Source: Candidatus Poribacteria bacterium
GTDB taxonomy: Bacteria > Poribacteria > WGA-4E > WGA-3G
Reading direction: 5' to 3'
Assembly (NCBI GenBank): GCA_007571355.1
Contig: RKRO01000408.1
Location: 1 to 7,416 of the forward strand
DNA: 7,416 nt
Position 1 is the stretch's first letter. Each line of letters starts with the position of its first letter. Both the position numbers and the translations under genes were made by a program. This document shows positions 1 to 5,506 of this stretch, piece by piece. Below the pieces are notes generated by a model. That model did no database searches, was not told where the DNA came from, and saw nothing but the letters and a program-made list of their open reading frames with translations.

Positions 1-2157
1 CTCCCAGACGGCACCAACATCGAAGTCATAAAAGATGGATCCATCAACATCTTGGATTCCGTCAACGATGTACAGACAAACATCATTATCGGAATCATCT
101 TAACCTCAATTATTCTCTACCTTTTCCTCCACAATTTACGCATGACAATTATCGTCGCCGTTGTGATGCCGACGTGTATCCTGTCAGCGTTCATGCTGAT
201 GAGTGCTTTCGGATTTACGCTCAATATCATGTCAATGCTCGGTCTTGGGCTCTCAATCGGAACGCTCGTTGTCAACGCTATCGTCATTTTGGAAAACGTG
301 ACGCGCCGCTTGGACGCAGGAGAACCCGCGAAAATTGCCGCCGTCGAAGGCACGAAAGAGGTAACCATCGCTGTGATCGGCTCGACAATGACAAACGTTT
401 TCGTTTTCGCGCCGATCGCTTTTATGTCCGGCACCGCCGGCGCATTTTTCATCGAGTTCGGGTTGACAGTGGTCTTCGCAACAATCTTTTCTCTCTGGAC
501 CTCCTTTACGATGACCCCCATGTTAGCCGCTTACCTCCTAAAACCCAAAGCAGCAGATTACATGCCAAACCTATTCTTCCGACTCTGGAACAGCGGTATG
601 CAACGCCTCGAAGACGGCTATGCAAGGCTACTTCGCTGGTCACTGCAATACCTATGGGTCAACGTGTTAATCGCAATTCTGCTCATCGCCGGTTCCATCC
701 TTTTAACCGGCACACTGGGCAGCGAATTTATACCAAAATCCAATGGCGATTTCATCAGTATCAATGTCGAACTTCCACCGGGGACAACCTTAACAGAAAC
801 AGACGAAATAACATTGGAGATGGAAACCGTCCTGAAAGCCTCGCCTGAAGTCAAAGATGTATTAACGAAAATTGGTAAAAGCGGCAGCACCGACGAGGGG
901 GCTGAATACGCCGAATTACTGGTCGTTTTGCCCGAAGGGCATAAAAAACACGTCCTTGAGGTAAATAAACACCTCCGATCCCTCTTGGAGGGTAAATTCC
1001 CCGGAGTCATGCGCCAACAAGTACTTCCCGGCACCACAGGACTCGCGGGCGGCGCAGATATCAAAATCGAAATATTAGGTAACGAAGCACAAAAACTCAC
1101 TGAAATAACCAGCCAAGTCAAGGGAATCGTAGATAAGATGCCCGAATTAGTCGAGACAAAAACGACCCTCCGAACAGGCAAACCCGAACTCATCTTCTTT
1201 CCTGACCGGAATCGACTCACAGATTACGGCACCACCGTGGCAGAGGTAGGACAAGTCTTGAACTACAGCCTCACCGGTGCAATTGCCTCCACATATCAAG
1301 AGGCAGACGAAACTTATAACATTCGGGTCAAAATCGCAAAGGCAGACGTAAACATTGCTGAGCATGTGGACCGAATCTTGATCCGAACCCGAAAAGGGTT
1401 AGTCCCGTTGTCGGCATTGGGATCCGTTATTCAGCACCCCGGTGAGACCCAAATCTCCCGAAAGGATAAACAGCGGCTGTTTCTCGTGGAGGCAAACATC
1501 CTTCACGGTTCCCTCGGAGAAATCACAAGCCACATCCAGCAACAGGTCGAGCAAATTCCGCTGCCACCCGGGCATCACATTCGTATCGGAGGGGACGCTG
1601 AAGAGCAAGCCGAGTCTTTTCAAGCGATTGGAGTCGCGTTGGTTCAAGCCATCATTCTGACCTATATGCTGCTTGCCGCCCTCTTAGGGTCTTACCGCCA
1701 CCCACTTACGATTATGCTCACGCTACCATTGGGATTCGTCGGGGCAGCGTTGTCTATGTGGACCTTCGGACTCACGATTAATATCTTCTCGCTTTTGGCA
1801 CTCATCATGTTGATCGGGATTGTCGTAAATGACGCGATCCTGCTACTCGATCAGACGCGCATCTTTCGGGAAAACGGGATGACCATCAAAGCGGCTTTGC
1901 TGAAAGCGTGTCCACTCAAATTGCGGACAATCATCATGACAAATTTGACCATTATCATCAGTATGTTTCCACAGACGCTGGGTGACCGTGGAACAGCCAT
2001 TATGCGGGCAACTTTGGCAGGGGTCGAAATCGGGGCGATCATCGTACAGACCGCCTGCACACTGACCATCATCCCAGTGCTTTACGTGATTATCGAACGA
2101 TTCTCCGGTCGCGGGGACGATGCCGATCCGCCAGTAACCACACAACCTGATTCTTAA
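1..2157 (+). CDS. RND-family efflux transporter permease, HAE1/AcrB-like (5' end missing)
   Basis: This is the C-terminal ~718 residues of an inner-membrane RND pump that would export drugs, lipophiles or other small molecules with a periplasmic adaptor and an outer-membrane channel. The frame is open from base 1, so the gene starts upstream; about 310 residues (TM1 and the first porter half) are missing compared with ~1,030-1,050 in the family. Numbering from base 1, visible helices are about 27-45 (TM2), 50-70, 78-98 (TM4), 122-141, 150-178, 220-238 (TM7), then a periplasmic porter domain to ~540, then TM8-TM12 (~544-700). The stretch after TM7 (GSEFIPKSNGDF, then ELPPGTTL) is typical of the family. 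TM4 reads LVVNAIVILEN, where AcrB has LVDDAIVVVEN, so the first proton-relay Asp is Val91 and the second Asn92; Glu98 is kept. TM10 reads GIVVNDAILLLD, with Asn610-Asp611 near the AcrB lysine position. TM11 keeps the LRxIIMT arginine. The subfamily and substrate cannot be fixed. Confidence 0.93.
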   Translation, partial: LPDGTNIEVIKDGSINILDSVNDVQTNIIIGIILTSIILYLFLHNLRMTIIVAVVMPTCILSAFMLMSAFGFTLNIMSMLGLGLSIGTLVVNAIVILENVTRRLDAGEPAKIAAVEGTKEVTIAVIGSTMTNVFVFAPIAFMSGTAGAFFIEFGLTVVFATIFSLWTSFTMTPMLAAYLLKPKAADYMPNLFFRLWNSGMQRLEDGYARLLRWSLQYLWVNVLIAILLIAGSILLTGTLGSEFIPKSNGDFISINVELPPGTTLTETDEITLEMETVLKASPEVKDVLTKIGKSGSTDEGAEYAELLVVLPEGHKKHVLEVNKHLRSLLEGKFPGVMRQQVLPGTTGLAGGADIKIEILGNEAQKLTEITSQVKGIVDKMPELVETKTTLRTGKPELIFFPDRNRLTDYGTTVAEVGQVLNYSLTGAIASTYQEADETYNIRVKIAKADVNIAEHVDRILIRTRKGLVPLSALGSVIQHPGETQISRKDKQRLFLVEANILHGSLGEITSHIQQQVEQIPLPPGHHIRIGGDAEEQAESFQAIGVALVQAIILTYMLLAALLGSYRHPLTIMLTLPLGFVGAALSMWTFGLTINIFSLLALIMLIGIVVNDAILLLDQTRIFRENGMTIKAALLKACPLKLRTIIMTNLTIIISMFPQTLGDRGTAIMRATLAGVEIGAIIVQTACTLTIIPVLYVIIERFSGRGDDADPPVTTQPDS

Positions 2158-2218
2158 AAGGCACACCGAGCCCGAGCCGCCTAAATGTAACCCAAGTTGC
2201 TCCCAACGGATTTTGGAC

Positions 2219-2263
2219 AGTGTCGCATAGTTTTTCGGACACTCTCTTCACCCCGTAGGGGTG
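2219..2263. terminator. Two hairpins downstream of the RND gene, possible terminator or small palindromic repeat
   Basis: The spacer 2158-2319 holds an inverted repeat AGTGTC (2219-2224) / GACACT (2238-2243) with a 13-nt loop containing five T. A tighter palindrome CACCCC-GTA-GGGGTG follows at 2249-2263. Neither is followed by a clean U-run, so intrinsic termination is uncertain. The CCCCGTAGGGG core could instead be a dispersed genomic palindrome. A short direct repeat (CGCCTAAATGTAA at about 2178-2190, CGCCTTAAATGTAA at about 2288-2301) brackets the hairpins. Confidence 0.3.
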
Positions 2264-2319
2264 CTATGTTCTAAACAAGTGGCAACTCGCCTTAAATGTA
2301 ATAGGGGTGAATTTGAAGA

Positions 2320-2784
2320 ATGCACATAACCAAAGATTCTAACCACAATTCAGCAATGAGACGGGCAGTCAAAGAAACGATCCTTTTAGGCGTGATATTT
2401 CTCATCGCCCTTTTCCTCTTCTTCACGGCTGTCCACCATATCGCCACTATAGAAAAAAACCATGAACTGGAAAACCGACCAAAGGGGCTAATTTTGGGCT
2501 GGTTGGCGACGATTACCATCGGACTCATTCTCGGAAAAACTCGACAGACAGAAGGCACAGCACTCCCGAAAGCTCTCGTTGTGGTTCGGGAATCCCTCCA
2601 AGTTATTATGCTGCTGCTCTTTTTTGCTATGCTTTCTTATGCCTCCTACTGGGTATACACAACAAGGGCATTGATTGTACACCGACCCTGGGGCCTTCTG
2701 ATCGGCTGGTTTGCTTTCTTGATGTTCGTCACATGCTTTGTGAGAACAAGACACCTCCTCCGATTTGCACGACGTAAACAATGA
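2320..2784 (+). CDS. Hypothetical four-helix membrane protein with internal duplication
   Basis: This is a 154-residue integral membrane protein that I do not recognise. Four hydrophobic segments lie at about 20-41, 56-72, 92-113 and 125-141, with a charged, basic C-terminus (RTRHLLRFARRKQ). The two halves resemble each other: residues 53-75 and 122-144 align without gaps as RPxGL..GWxA.........TR, with 9 of 23 identities, and each is preceded by a helix that starts with KE or RE (18-19, 90-91). It therefore looks like a duplicated two-helix unit. The ATG at 2320 is preceded by AGGGGTGA (2303-2310), an acceptable ribosome binding site at about 9 nt. It follows the RND gene on the same strand after 162 nt that contain hairpins, so it may be a separate unit. 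The hydrophobic pattern and binding site make it a likely real gene; no function can be assigned. Confidence 0.72.
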   Translation: MHITKDSNHNSAMRRAVKETILLGVIFLIALFLFFTAVHHIATIEKNHELENRPKGLILGWLATITIGLILGKTRQTEGTALPKALVVVRESLQVIMLLLFFAMLSYASYWVYTTRALIVHRPWGLLIGWFAFLMFVTCFVRTRHLLRFARRKQ

Positions 2785-2806
2785 TTTATCGTAAAGCCCA
2801 TACTTA

Positions 2807-2862
2807 TCTGATTCCTCCTCGCTTGCGAGGGGTAGCGCGGTATCTTCATAAAAGTGTGCCTT
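2807..2862 (+). repeat. Hairpin repeat, copy A
   Basis: The copy begins TCTGATTCC and ends TCTTCATAAAAGTGTGCCTT, sharing these flanks with copies B and D. The hairpin itself is different: CCTCGC (2817-2822), a TT loop, GCGAGG (2825-2830), a perfect 6-bp stem. It lies just after the membrane-protein gene and could act as a transcription terminator or transcript-stabilising stem. Confidence 0.5.
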
Positions 2863-2880
2863 AAATCGAAGCTGTTTCCA

Positions 2881-2936
2881 TCTGATTCCCCCCTGATAAG
2901 AGGGGGAGGGGGGTTGTCTTCGTCCAATTGTGCATT
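2881..2936 (+). repeat. Hairpin repeat, copy B
   Basis: TCTGATTCCCCCC leads into the stem CCCCCT (2889-2894), loop GATAAG, AGGGGG (2901-2906), followed by a second G-run (2908-2913) that could pair alternatively, then TTGTCTTC. It is nearly identical to copy D at 6580. Read on the minus strand it lies ~35 nt beyond the hydrolase stop codon. Confidence 0.65.
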
Positions 2937-2970
2937 TATTTCCGGATGTTACGACAGATCCACGCTAATT

Positions 2971-3999
2971 CTATAAATACCGCCGCACAAAGGGCCATGC
3001 ACCCGCCTTATAATAACGGTGTCCACCGGCACCAATAAAGAGTTCACATCTATCGGGAACACCTGCCACCGTATAGATCCTCTTTAACCGTTCATAAGCA
3101 AATTCAACATGGTCTATCGGAAAAATACCATCATCGCGCCCTGCAACCGCACAGAACGGACGCGGTGCGATTAAGCCAGCGACATCATACATCTCGCCAA
3201 GCCGCATCACCCCCGGCACATAGTTACATTCGCAATGCCGGATCATACCGATGCTCCCTTCAAATGTGCAGAAATAGCAACTCGGCACGGCAACCGCGAT
3301 CCGGGTTTCACACGCCGCCGCGAAAAGCGAGACCGTCCCACCGCCAGAATTACCGGTAATCGCGATCCGTCCAGCATCTACAGGTAAGTTTCCTATCGCC
3401 CAATCAATGAGGCGCGACATATCCCACACCCGTTCCCCAATCGGCGTACGCCCGACGAGTATGCTATGAACCAACTGATGCCGACAAGAGTGCGTATTAT
3501 TCGCCGCTTTATCCGCATCCGTTCGCGTTTCACCGAAAGCCCGTGTCGTCGGCGCAATAGCGATATACCCCTCTTCCACAACCGCCTGCCGTGCGATATC
3601 GCGCTCACCTTCCAACATGTGCGCCTCTTCCGCCGCTGTATCCGCAATACCTGCATAGAGATGCGGGTGGTTATGCCCATGCGGACACAGAACTAACGGA
3701 AGTTTACCTTCTATCGTTCTCGGACGGAGGAGATAGAACGGCAACGGCACCGTCGGCTCCACCCACAGATACCAACTTTCGCGGGAGTGGTCGTCCATAT
3801 CCAAGACTTCCAGCTGCTCGGCTTTCGGAACGTAACCTGCAAGGTCAGATTCCATATTATCTAAACCGAGGATTTCTCGCAGCTTCGGACGAAAATTGGC
3901 TTGCCATGCGAACAGCCCTTCCCGTGTGGTCTCCCGAAATTCATACCGTCTCGGCACAGTGTCGTATAAGTTCTTAAAATGTGTGTCAGCATTATACAT
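2971..3999 (-). CDS. Alpha/beta hydrolase, Abhydrolase_7 / acetyl-xylan-esterase-like
   Basis: This is a 342-residue serine hydrolase, probably a cytoplasmic esterase acting on an acylated sugar or other ester; no signal peptide is visible. The core fits the alpha/beta-hydrolase fold: strand plus oxyanion region LPLVLCPHGHNH (100-111), then GYIAIAPTTRAFGETR (144-159), a segment HSILVGRTPIGERVWDMSRLIDW (178-200, split here only for naming), and the nucleophile elbow TGNSGGG with Ser218. The acid is in AGRDDGIFPID (Asp289 or Asp290) and the base is in GAGGH (His327), so the triad is complete and ordered. The strand order and AFGETR stretch resemble the Abhydrolase_7 group. The ATG at 3997-3999 follows GAGGAG at 9 nt on the minus strand, and a strong promoter lies upstream. 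The stop is TAG. It converges on the membrane-protein gene. The substrate is unknown. Confidence 0.9.
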   Translation of the reverse strand: MYNADTHFKNLYDTVPRRYEFRETTREGLFAWQANFRPKLREILGLDNMESDLAGYVPKAEQLEVLDMDDHSRESWYLWVEPTVPLPFYLLRPRTIEGKLPLVLCPHGHNHPHLYAGIADTAAEEAHMLEGERDIARQAVVEEGYIAIAPTTRAFGETRTDADKAANNTHSCRHQLVHSILVGRTPIGERVWDMSRLIDWAIGNLPVDAGRIAITGNSGGGTVSLFAAACETRIAVAVPSCYFCTFEGSIGMIRHCECNYVPGVMRLGEMYDVAGLIAPRPFCAVAGRDDGIFPIDHVEFAYERLKRIYTVAGVPDRCELFIGAGGHRYYKAGAWPFVRRYL

Positions 4000-4049
4000 T
4001 ACAGTTCTCTCCTCTATAGACGCGGTTCACTTGACAAAACGTGTACATG

Positions 4050-4078
4050 ATCATACATAACACGCCCAGAGTTGTCAA
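4050..4078 (-). promoter_or_regulatory. Sigma70-type promoter for the hydrolase gene
   Basis: On the minus strand TTGACA (complement of 4073-4078) is followed after exactly 17 nt by TATGAT (complement of 4050-4055). This is a perfect -35 and a 5/6 -10. Transcription would start near 4043, about 44 nt before the hydrolase ATG. The same segment carries a forward TTGACA at 4031-4036, making an inverted TTGACA/TGTCAA pair around it; the forward -10 candidate (TACATA, 4054-4059) is poor. Confidence 0.7.
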
Positions 4079-4141
4079 TCAAATTTCAGGGTTATTTCGT
4101 TTTCGATGTTTTTATCCAATTGTGGACCCCCAGGACCCGTA

Positions 4142-4162
4142 GGTGCGGTTTGAAACCGCACC
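4142..4162. repeat. Perfect 10-bp-arm palindrome
   Basis: GGTGCGGTTT (4142-4151), one G, AAACCGCACC (4153-4162) is a perfect inverted repeat. An outer CCC (4137-4139) and GGG (4163-4165) could extend it past an internal bulge. It lies between two divergent genes, upstream of both promoters, so it is not a simple terminator for either. I associate this palindrome from memory with dispersed repeats in Poribacteria-like genomes; a search is needed to confirm that. Confidence 0.6.
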
Positions 4163-4212
4163 GGGACACAAAAGAAAAATCAAAAATGGAGACACGCCGA
4201 TAACTTATGGAA

Positions 4213-4240
4213 AACGAAATCGCCCTAATCAAATTTCGTT
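4213..4240. promoter_or_regulatory. Inverted repeat just upstream of the Rpn promoter
   Basis: AACGAAAT (4213-4220) and ATTTCGTT (4233-4240) form perfect 8-bp arms around a 12-nt centre, ending 6 nt before the -35 box at 4246. The position suits an operator or activator site, but a chance AT-rich palindrome cannot be excluded. AATCAAATTTC occurs here (4227-4237) and again at 4077-4087 beside the hydrolase promoter. Confidence 0.3.
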
Positions 4241-4245
4241 ATCCC

Positions 4246-4274
4246 TTGCTATTTCAAGCGAATCGGTATATAAT
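4246..4274 (+). promoter_or_regulatory. Sigma70-type promoter for the Rpn gene
   Basis: TTGCTA (4246-4251), 17 nt, then TATAAT (4269-4274): a 4/6 -35 with a perfect -10 at optimal spacing. It is the best forward promoter in 4000-4469. A start near 4281 would give a leader of about 190 nt before the Rpn ATG. That leader contains hairpin repeat copy C. Confidence 0.6.
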
Positions 4275-4330
4275 ACAGACGTGAGTTTGATAAATCCTTA
4301 AAGCATCCGCTTTTCCGCTGATCGTCCGCC

Positions 4331-4378
4331 TACCCCCTGATAAGAGGGGATGAAGGGGAGTTGGGTTTCTAAAAATCA
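4331..4378 (+). repeat. Hairpin repeat, copy C, in the Rpn leader
   Basis: The stem CCCCT (4334-4338), loop GATAAG, AGGGG (4345-4349) matches the core of copies B and D. The tail GTTGGGTTTCTAAAAATC resembles GTTGTCTTCCTAAAAGTG of copy D. No terminal inverted repeat like those of the MITE-like elements is seen around it. A 9-bp direct repeat CCGCTTTTC lies on each side (4307-4315 and 4379-4387) and might be a target duplication. If transcribed from the promoter at 4246-4274, the hairpin sits in the 5' leader. Confidence 0.5.
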
Positions 4379-4469
4379 CCGCTTTTCGGGGCATCTATTG
4401 CTTTTTGGGTGAATGTGCGTCTGCTGAGGAAACCTCTCATATTTTTTTCAAACTGGCGTTAATACAGAT

Positions 4470-5444
4470 ATGACAACAAACAAATCAAAACAGACTGCAT
4501 CAAGCAATATCACATTACCGTCTCAACAGTACGATATTGCTGCGAAAGTTCCTTTTTATATATTTCCGCAAGATGTCCTGTCGTTCCTACTGAAGGAACA
4601 AAACTTTGAGTTTCTTGAGCATCTTGATAGTGAATTTGCTACCGTTGAAGCACGTTATATGGACATCTTAACGAAGGTACAACTTGATGGGAAACCCATT
4701 TTGGTGCATTGCGAAATTCAGACAGACGATAGCCATCACCTGAATATGGTACGCCGCAATGTCGGCTATCTAGGCAGATGTTTAAAAAAATACGGGCTGC
4801 CGATCTATTCCTTCGTTATCTATCTCCGAGGGGCAGCAGGGCATGCCGATCCCGGAGGCTACGTCCAAGATATCCCAGGGCACCGTTTTATTGTTGAATA
4901 TGCAGTCATCCGACTGAGCGAATGTGATGGACAACCAATTCTTGAGGCGCGGCAGCCGGGATTGTTGCCTTTTACACCCTTAATGAAACCACCAGCCGGG
5001 ATGTCAAATCTTGAATGGACAGGGCGATGTATAGAAGCAACGAAGGAACTCCCGCTGGACTCAGCAACACGTAGCAATTTACTAATAGACCTGTGGATAA
5101 TGAGTGGTTTAGTTCATGAACGCCAAGCACTCACCACACTTGTTCAGGAGGATATCATGCAAGAATCATCAGTGTACCAATTTATCATTGAACAAGGCAT
5201 TGAACAAGGCATTGAACAAGGCATTGAACAAGGCATTGAACAAGGAGAAAGAAAGAACGCCATCGAAAATATCTTGGCACTTCTCAGCCTCCGTTTCCAT
5301 GCCAACGCGGCCCACGTGTTAACACCCGCACTTGAAGCCGTTGAGAATTTGCAAGACCTCAAGCAGCTGCAGCTGGACGCAGCACAGGCAGACAACCTAG
5401 AGACGTTTATCAACATTTTAGGCGCAAGTAGCACACGAACCTAA
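4470..5444 (+). CDS. Rpn-family PD-(D/E)XK nuclease (long form, RpnL-like)
   Basis: This 324-residue protein belongs to the Rpn/YhgA-like group, often labelled putative transposase or recombination-promoting nuclease. In E. coli such proteins are DNA endonucleases that can act as toxins in phage defence. The N-terminal ~225 residues carry the nuclease core: YDIAAK (21-26), then Asp65 in YMDILTKV and the Glu82-Ile-Gln84 motif in LVHCEIQTD, the D...ExQ version of the PD-(D/E)XK site used by this family. Residues 240-259 are IEQG five times, followed by a helical C-terminal domain rich in Leu and Ala (260-324). ATG 4470 is the first possible start after an in-frame TGA at 4425, and no Shine-Dalgarno sequence precedes it, so translation of the long form may be weak. 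The gene appears intact. A strong internal start lies at 5157. The epimerase gene follows after 62 nt. Confidence 0.88.
   Translation: MTTNKSKQTASSNITLPSQQYDIAAKVPFYIFPQDVLSFLLKEQNFEFLEHLDSEFATVEARYMDILTKVQLDGKPILVHCEIQTDDSHHLNMVRRNVGYLGRCLKKYGLPIYSFVIYLRGAAGHADPGGYVQDIPGHRFIVEYAVIRLSECDGQPILEARQPGLLPFTPLMKPPAGMSNLEWTGRCIEATKELPLDSATRSNLLIDLWIMSGLVHERQALTTLVQEDIMQESSVYQFIIEQGIEQGIEQGIEQGIEQGERKNAIENILALLSLRFHANAAHVLTPALEAVENLQDLKQLQLDAAQADNLETFINILGASSTRT
5146..5151 (+). promoter_or_regulatory. Strong internal Shine-Dalgarno inside the Rpn gene
   Basis: AGGAGG followed by five bases (ATATC) and an in-frame ATG at 5157-5159. This is a consensus ribosome binding site at ideal spacing, much stronger than anything in front of the full-length start at 4470. 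It encodes QED of the long protein. Confidence 0.65.
5157..5444 (+). CDS. Candidate intragenic C-terminal protein of the Rpn gene (RpnS-like antitoxin)
   Basis: A 95-residue protein would be read in the same frame as the Rpn gene from ATG 5157 (Met230 of the long form), starting MQESSVYQF and running directly into five IEQG repeats and the C-terminal helical domain. It lacks the whole nuclease core. In E. coli, Rpn C-terminal domains are translated separately from within the gene. They bind the full-length nuclease and block its activity, and their dimer interface includes a helix with variable numbers of four-residue repeats. The position of this start, the consensus AGGAGG, and the repeat type all fit that plan. 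Expression of the short form here is inferred; the alternative is that AGGAGG arose by chance from the QEDI codons. Confidence 0.55.
   Translation: MQESSVYQFIIEQGIEQGIEQGIEQGIEQGERKNAIENILALLSLRFHANAAHVLTPALEAVENLQDLKQLQLDAAQADNLETFINILGASSTRT
5187..5246 (+). repeat. 12-bp tandem repeat, five units, encoding IEQG
   Basis: ATTGAACAAGGC is repeated five times without interruption; only the last unit differs in its final base (GGA). The units code for Ile-Glu-Gln-Gly (residues 240-259). Because the unit is 12 bp, gain or loss of copies keeps the frame. Near-identity at the DNA level indicates recent expansion or slippage rather than old, conserved protein repeats. Confidence 0.95.
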
Positions 5445-5481
5445 CACCAAGTGTGTGAATTTGTGCGAATGGATACGTTGT

Positions 5482-5500
5482 GCATCAGGCGATGCGGAGG
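5482..5500 (+). promoter_or_regulatory. Hairpin touching the epimerase ribosome binding site
   Basis: GCATC (5482-5486), loop AGGC, GATGC (5491-5495) is immediately followed by GGAGG (5496-5500), six T and ATG 5507. The GGAGG decides the start at 5507 over a GTG at 5480 that would add nine residues before the Rossmann strand. The stem ends exactly at the binding site and might tune translation. Confidence 0.5.
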
Positions 5501-5506
5501 TTTTTT

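Larger units (their letters stand above)
2788..2955. mobile_element. Degenerate MITE-like element between convergent genes
   Basis: The left end ATCGTAAAGCCCATA.TTAT (from 2788) resembles the left end ATAGTAAAGCCAATAGTTAT of the element at 6531-6654. The right part (GCATTT at 2932-2937, then GGATGTTACGAC) resembles that element's right part (GCATTT, then AGATTTTACTAT). The ends form an imperfect terminal inverted repeat: ATCGTAAA at 2788-2795 against GTTACGAC at 2948-2955, 6 of 8 pairing. No transposase is encoded. It starts 3 nt after the membrane-protein stop and ends 15 nt before the hydrolase stop, so it fills the space between two converging genes and may end transcription from both. It contains two GC-rich hairpin copies. 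Confidence 0.45.

Noticed and set aside
52..54. TTG at base 52 as the start of the RND gene
   Set aside because: The frame is open back to base 1 and the upstream residues (LPDGTNIEVIKDG) match the RND segment before TM2, so the gene simply begins outside the window.
1843..2166. Antisense open frames over the RND gene
   Set aside because: They overlap well-conserved RND transmembrane sequence on the other strand and show no protein family features.
5116..5322. Forward frame with NKAL repeats overlapping the Rpn gene
   Set aside because: It is the same 12-bp repeat read in another frame, its product has no recognisable features, and no SD sequence precedes its ATG.
5144..5434. Antisense reading frame opposite the Rpn C-terminus, with MPCS repeats
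   Set aside because: The 12-bp repeat is a multiple of three, so it keeps every frame open. The frame is a shadow of the repeat and has no family resemblance.
4470..5444. Rpn gene as the transposase of an insertion sequence
   Set aside because: Despite the common database label 'putative transposase', no terminal inverted repeats bracket the gene and the family is characterised as nucleases.
5480..5506. GTG 5480 as the start of the epimerase
   Set aside because: It would add MHQAMRRFF before the Rossmann strand. ATG 5507 has GGAGG six bases upstream and fits the family's usual start.
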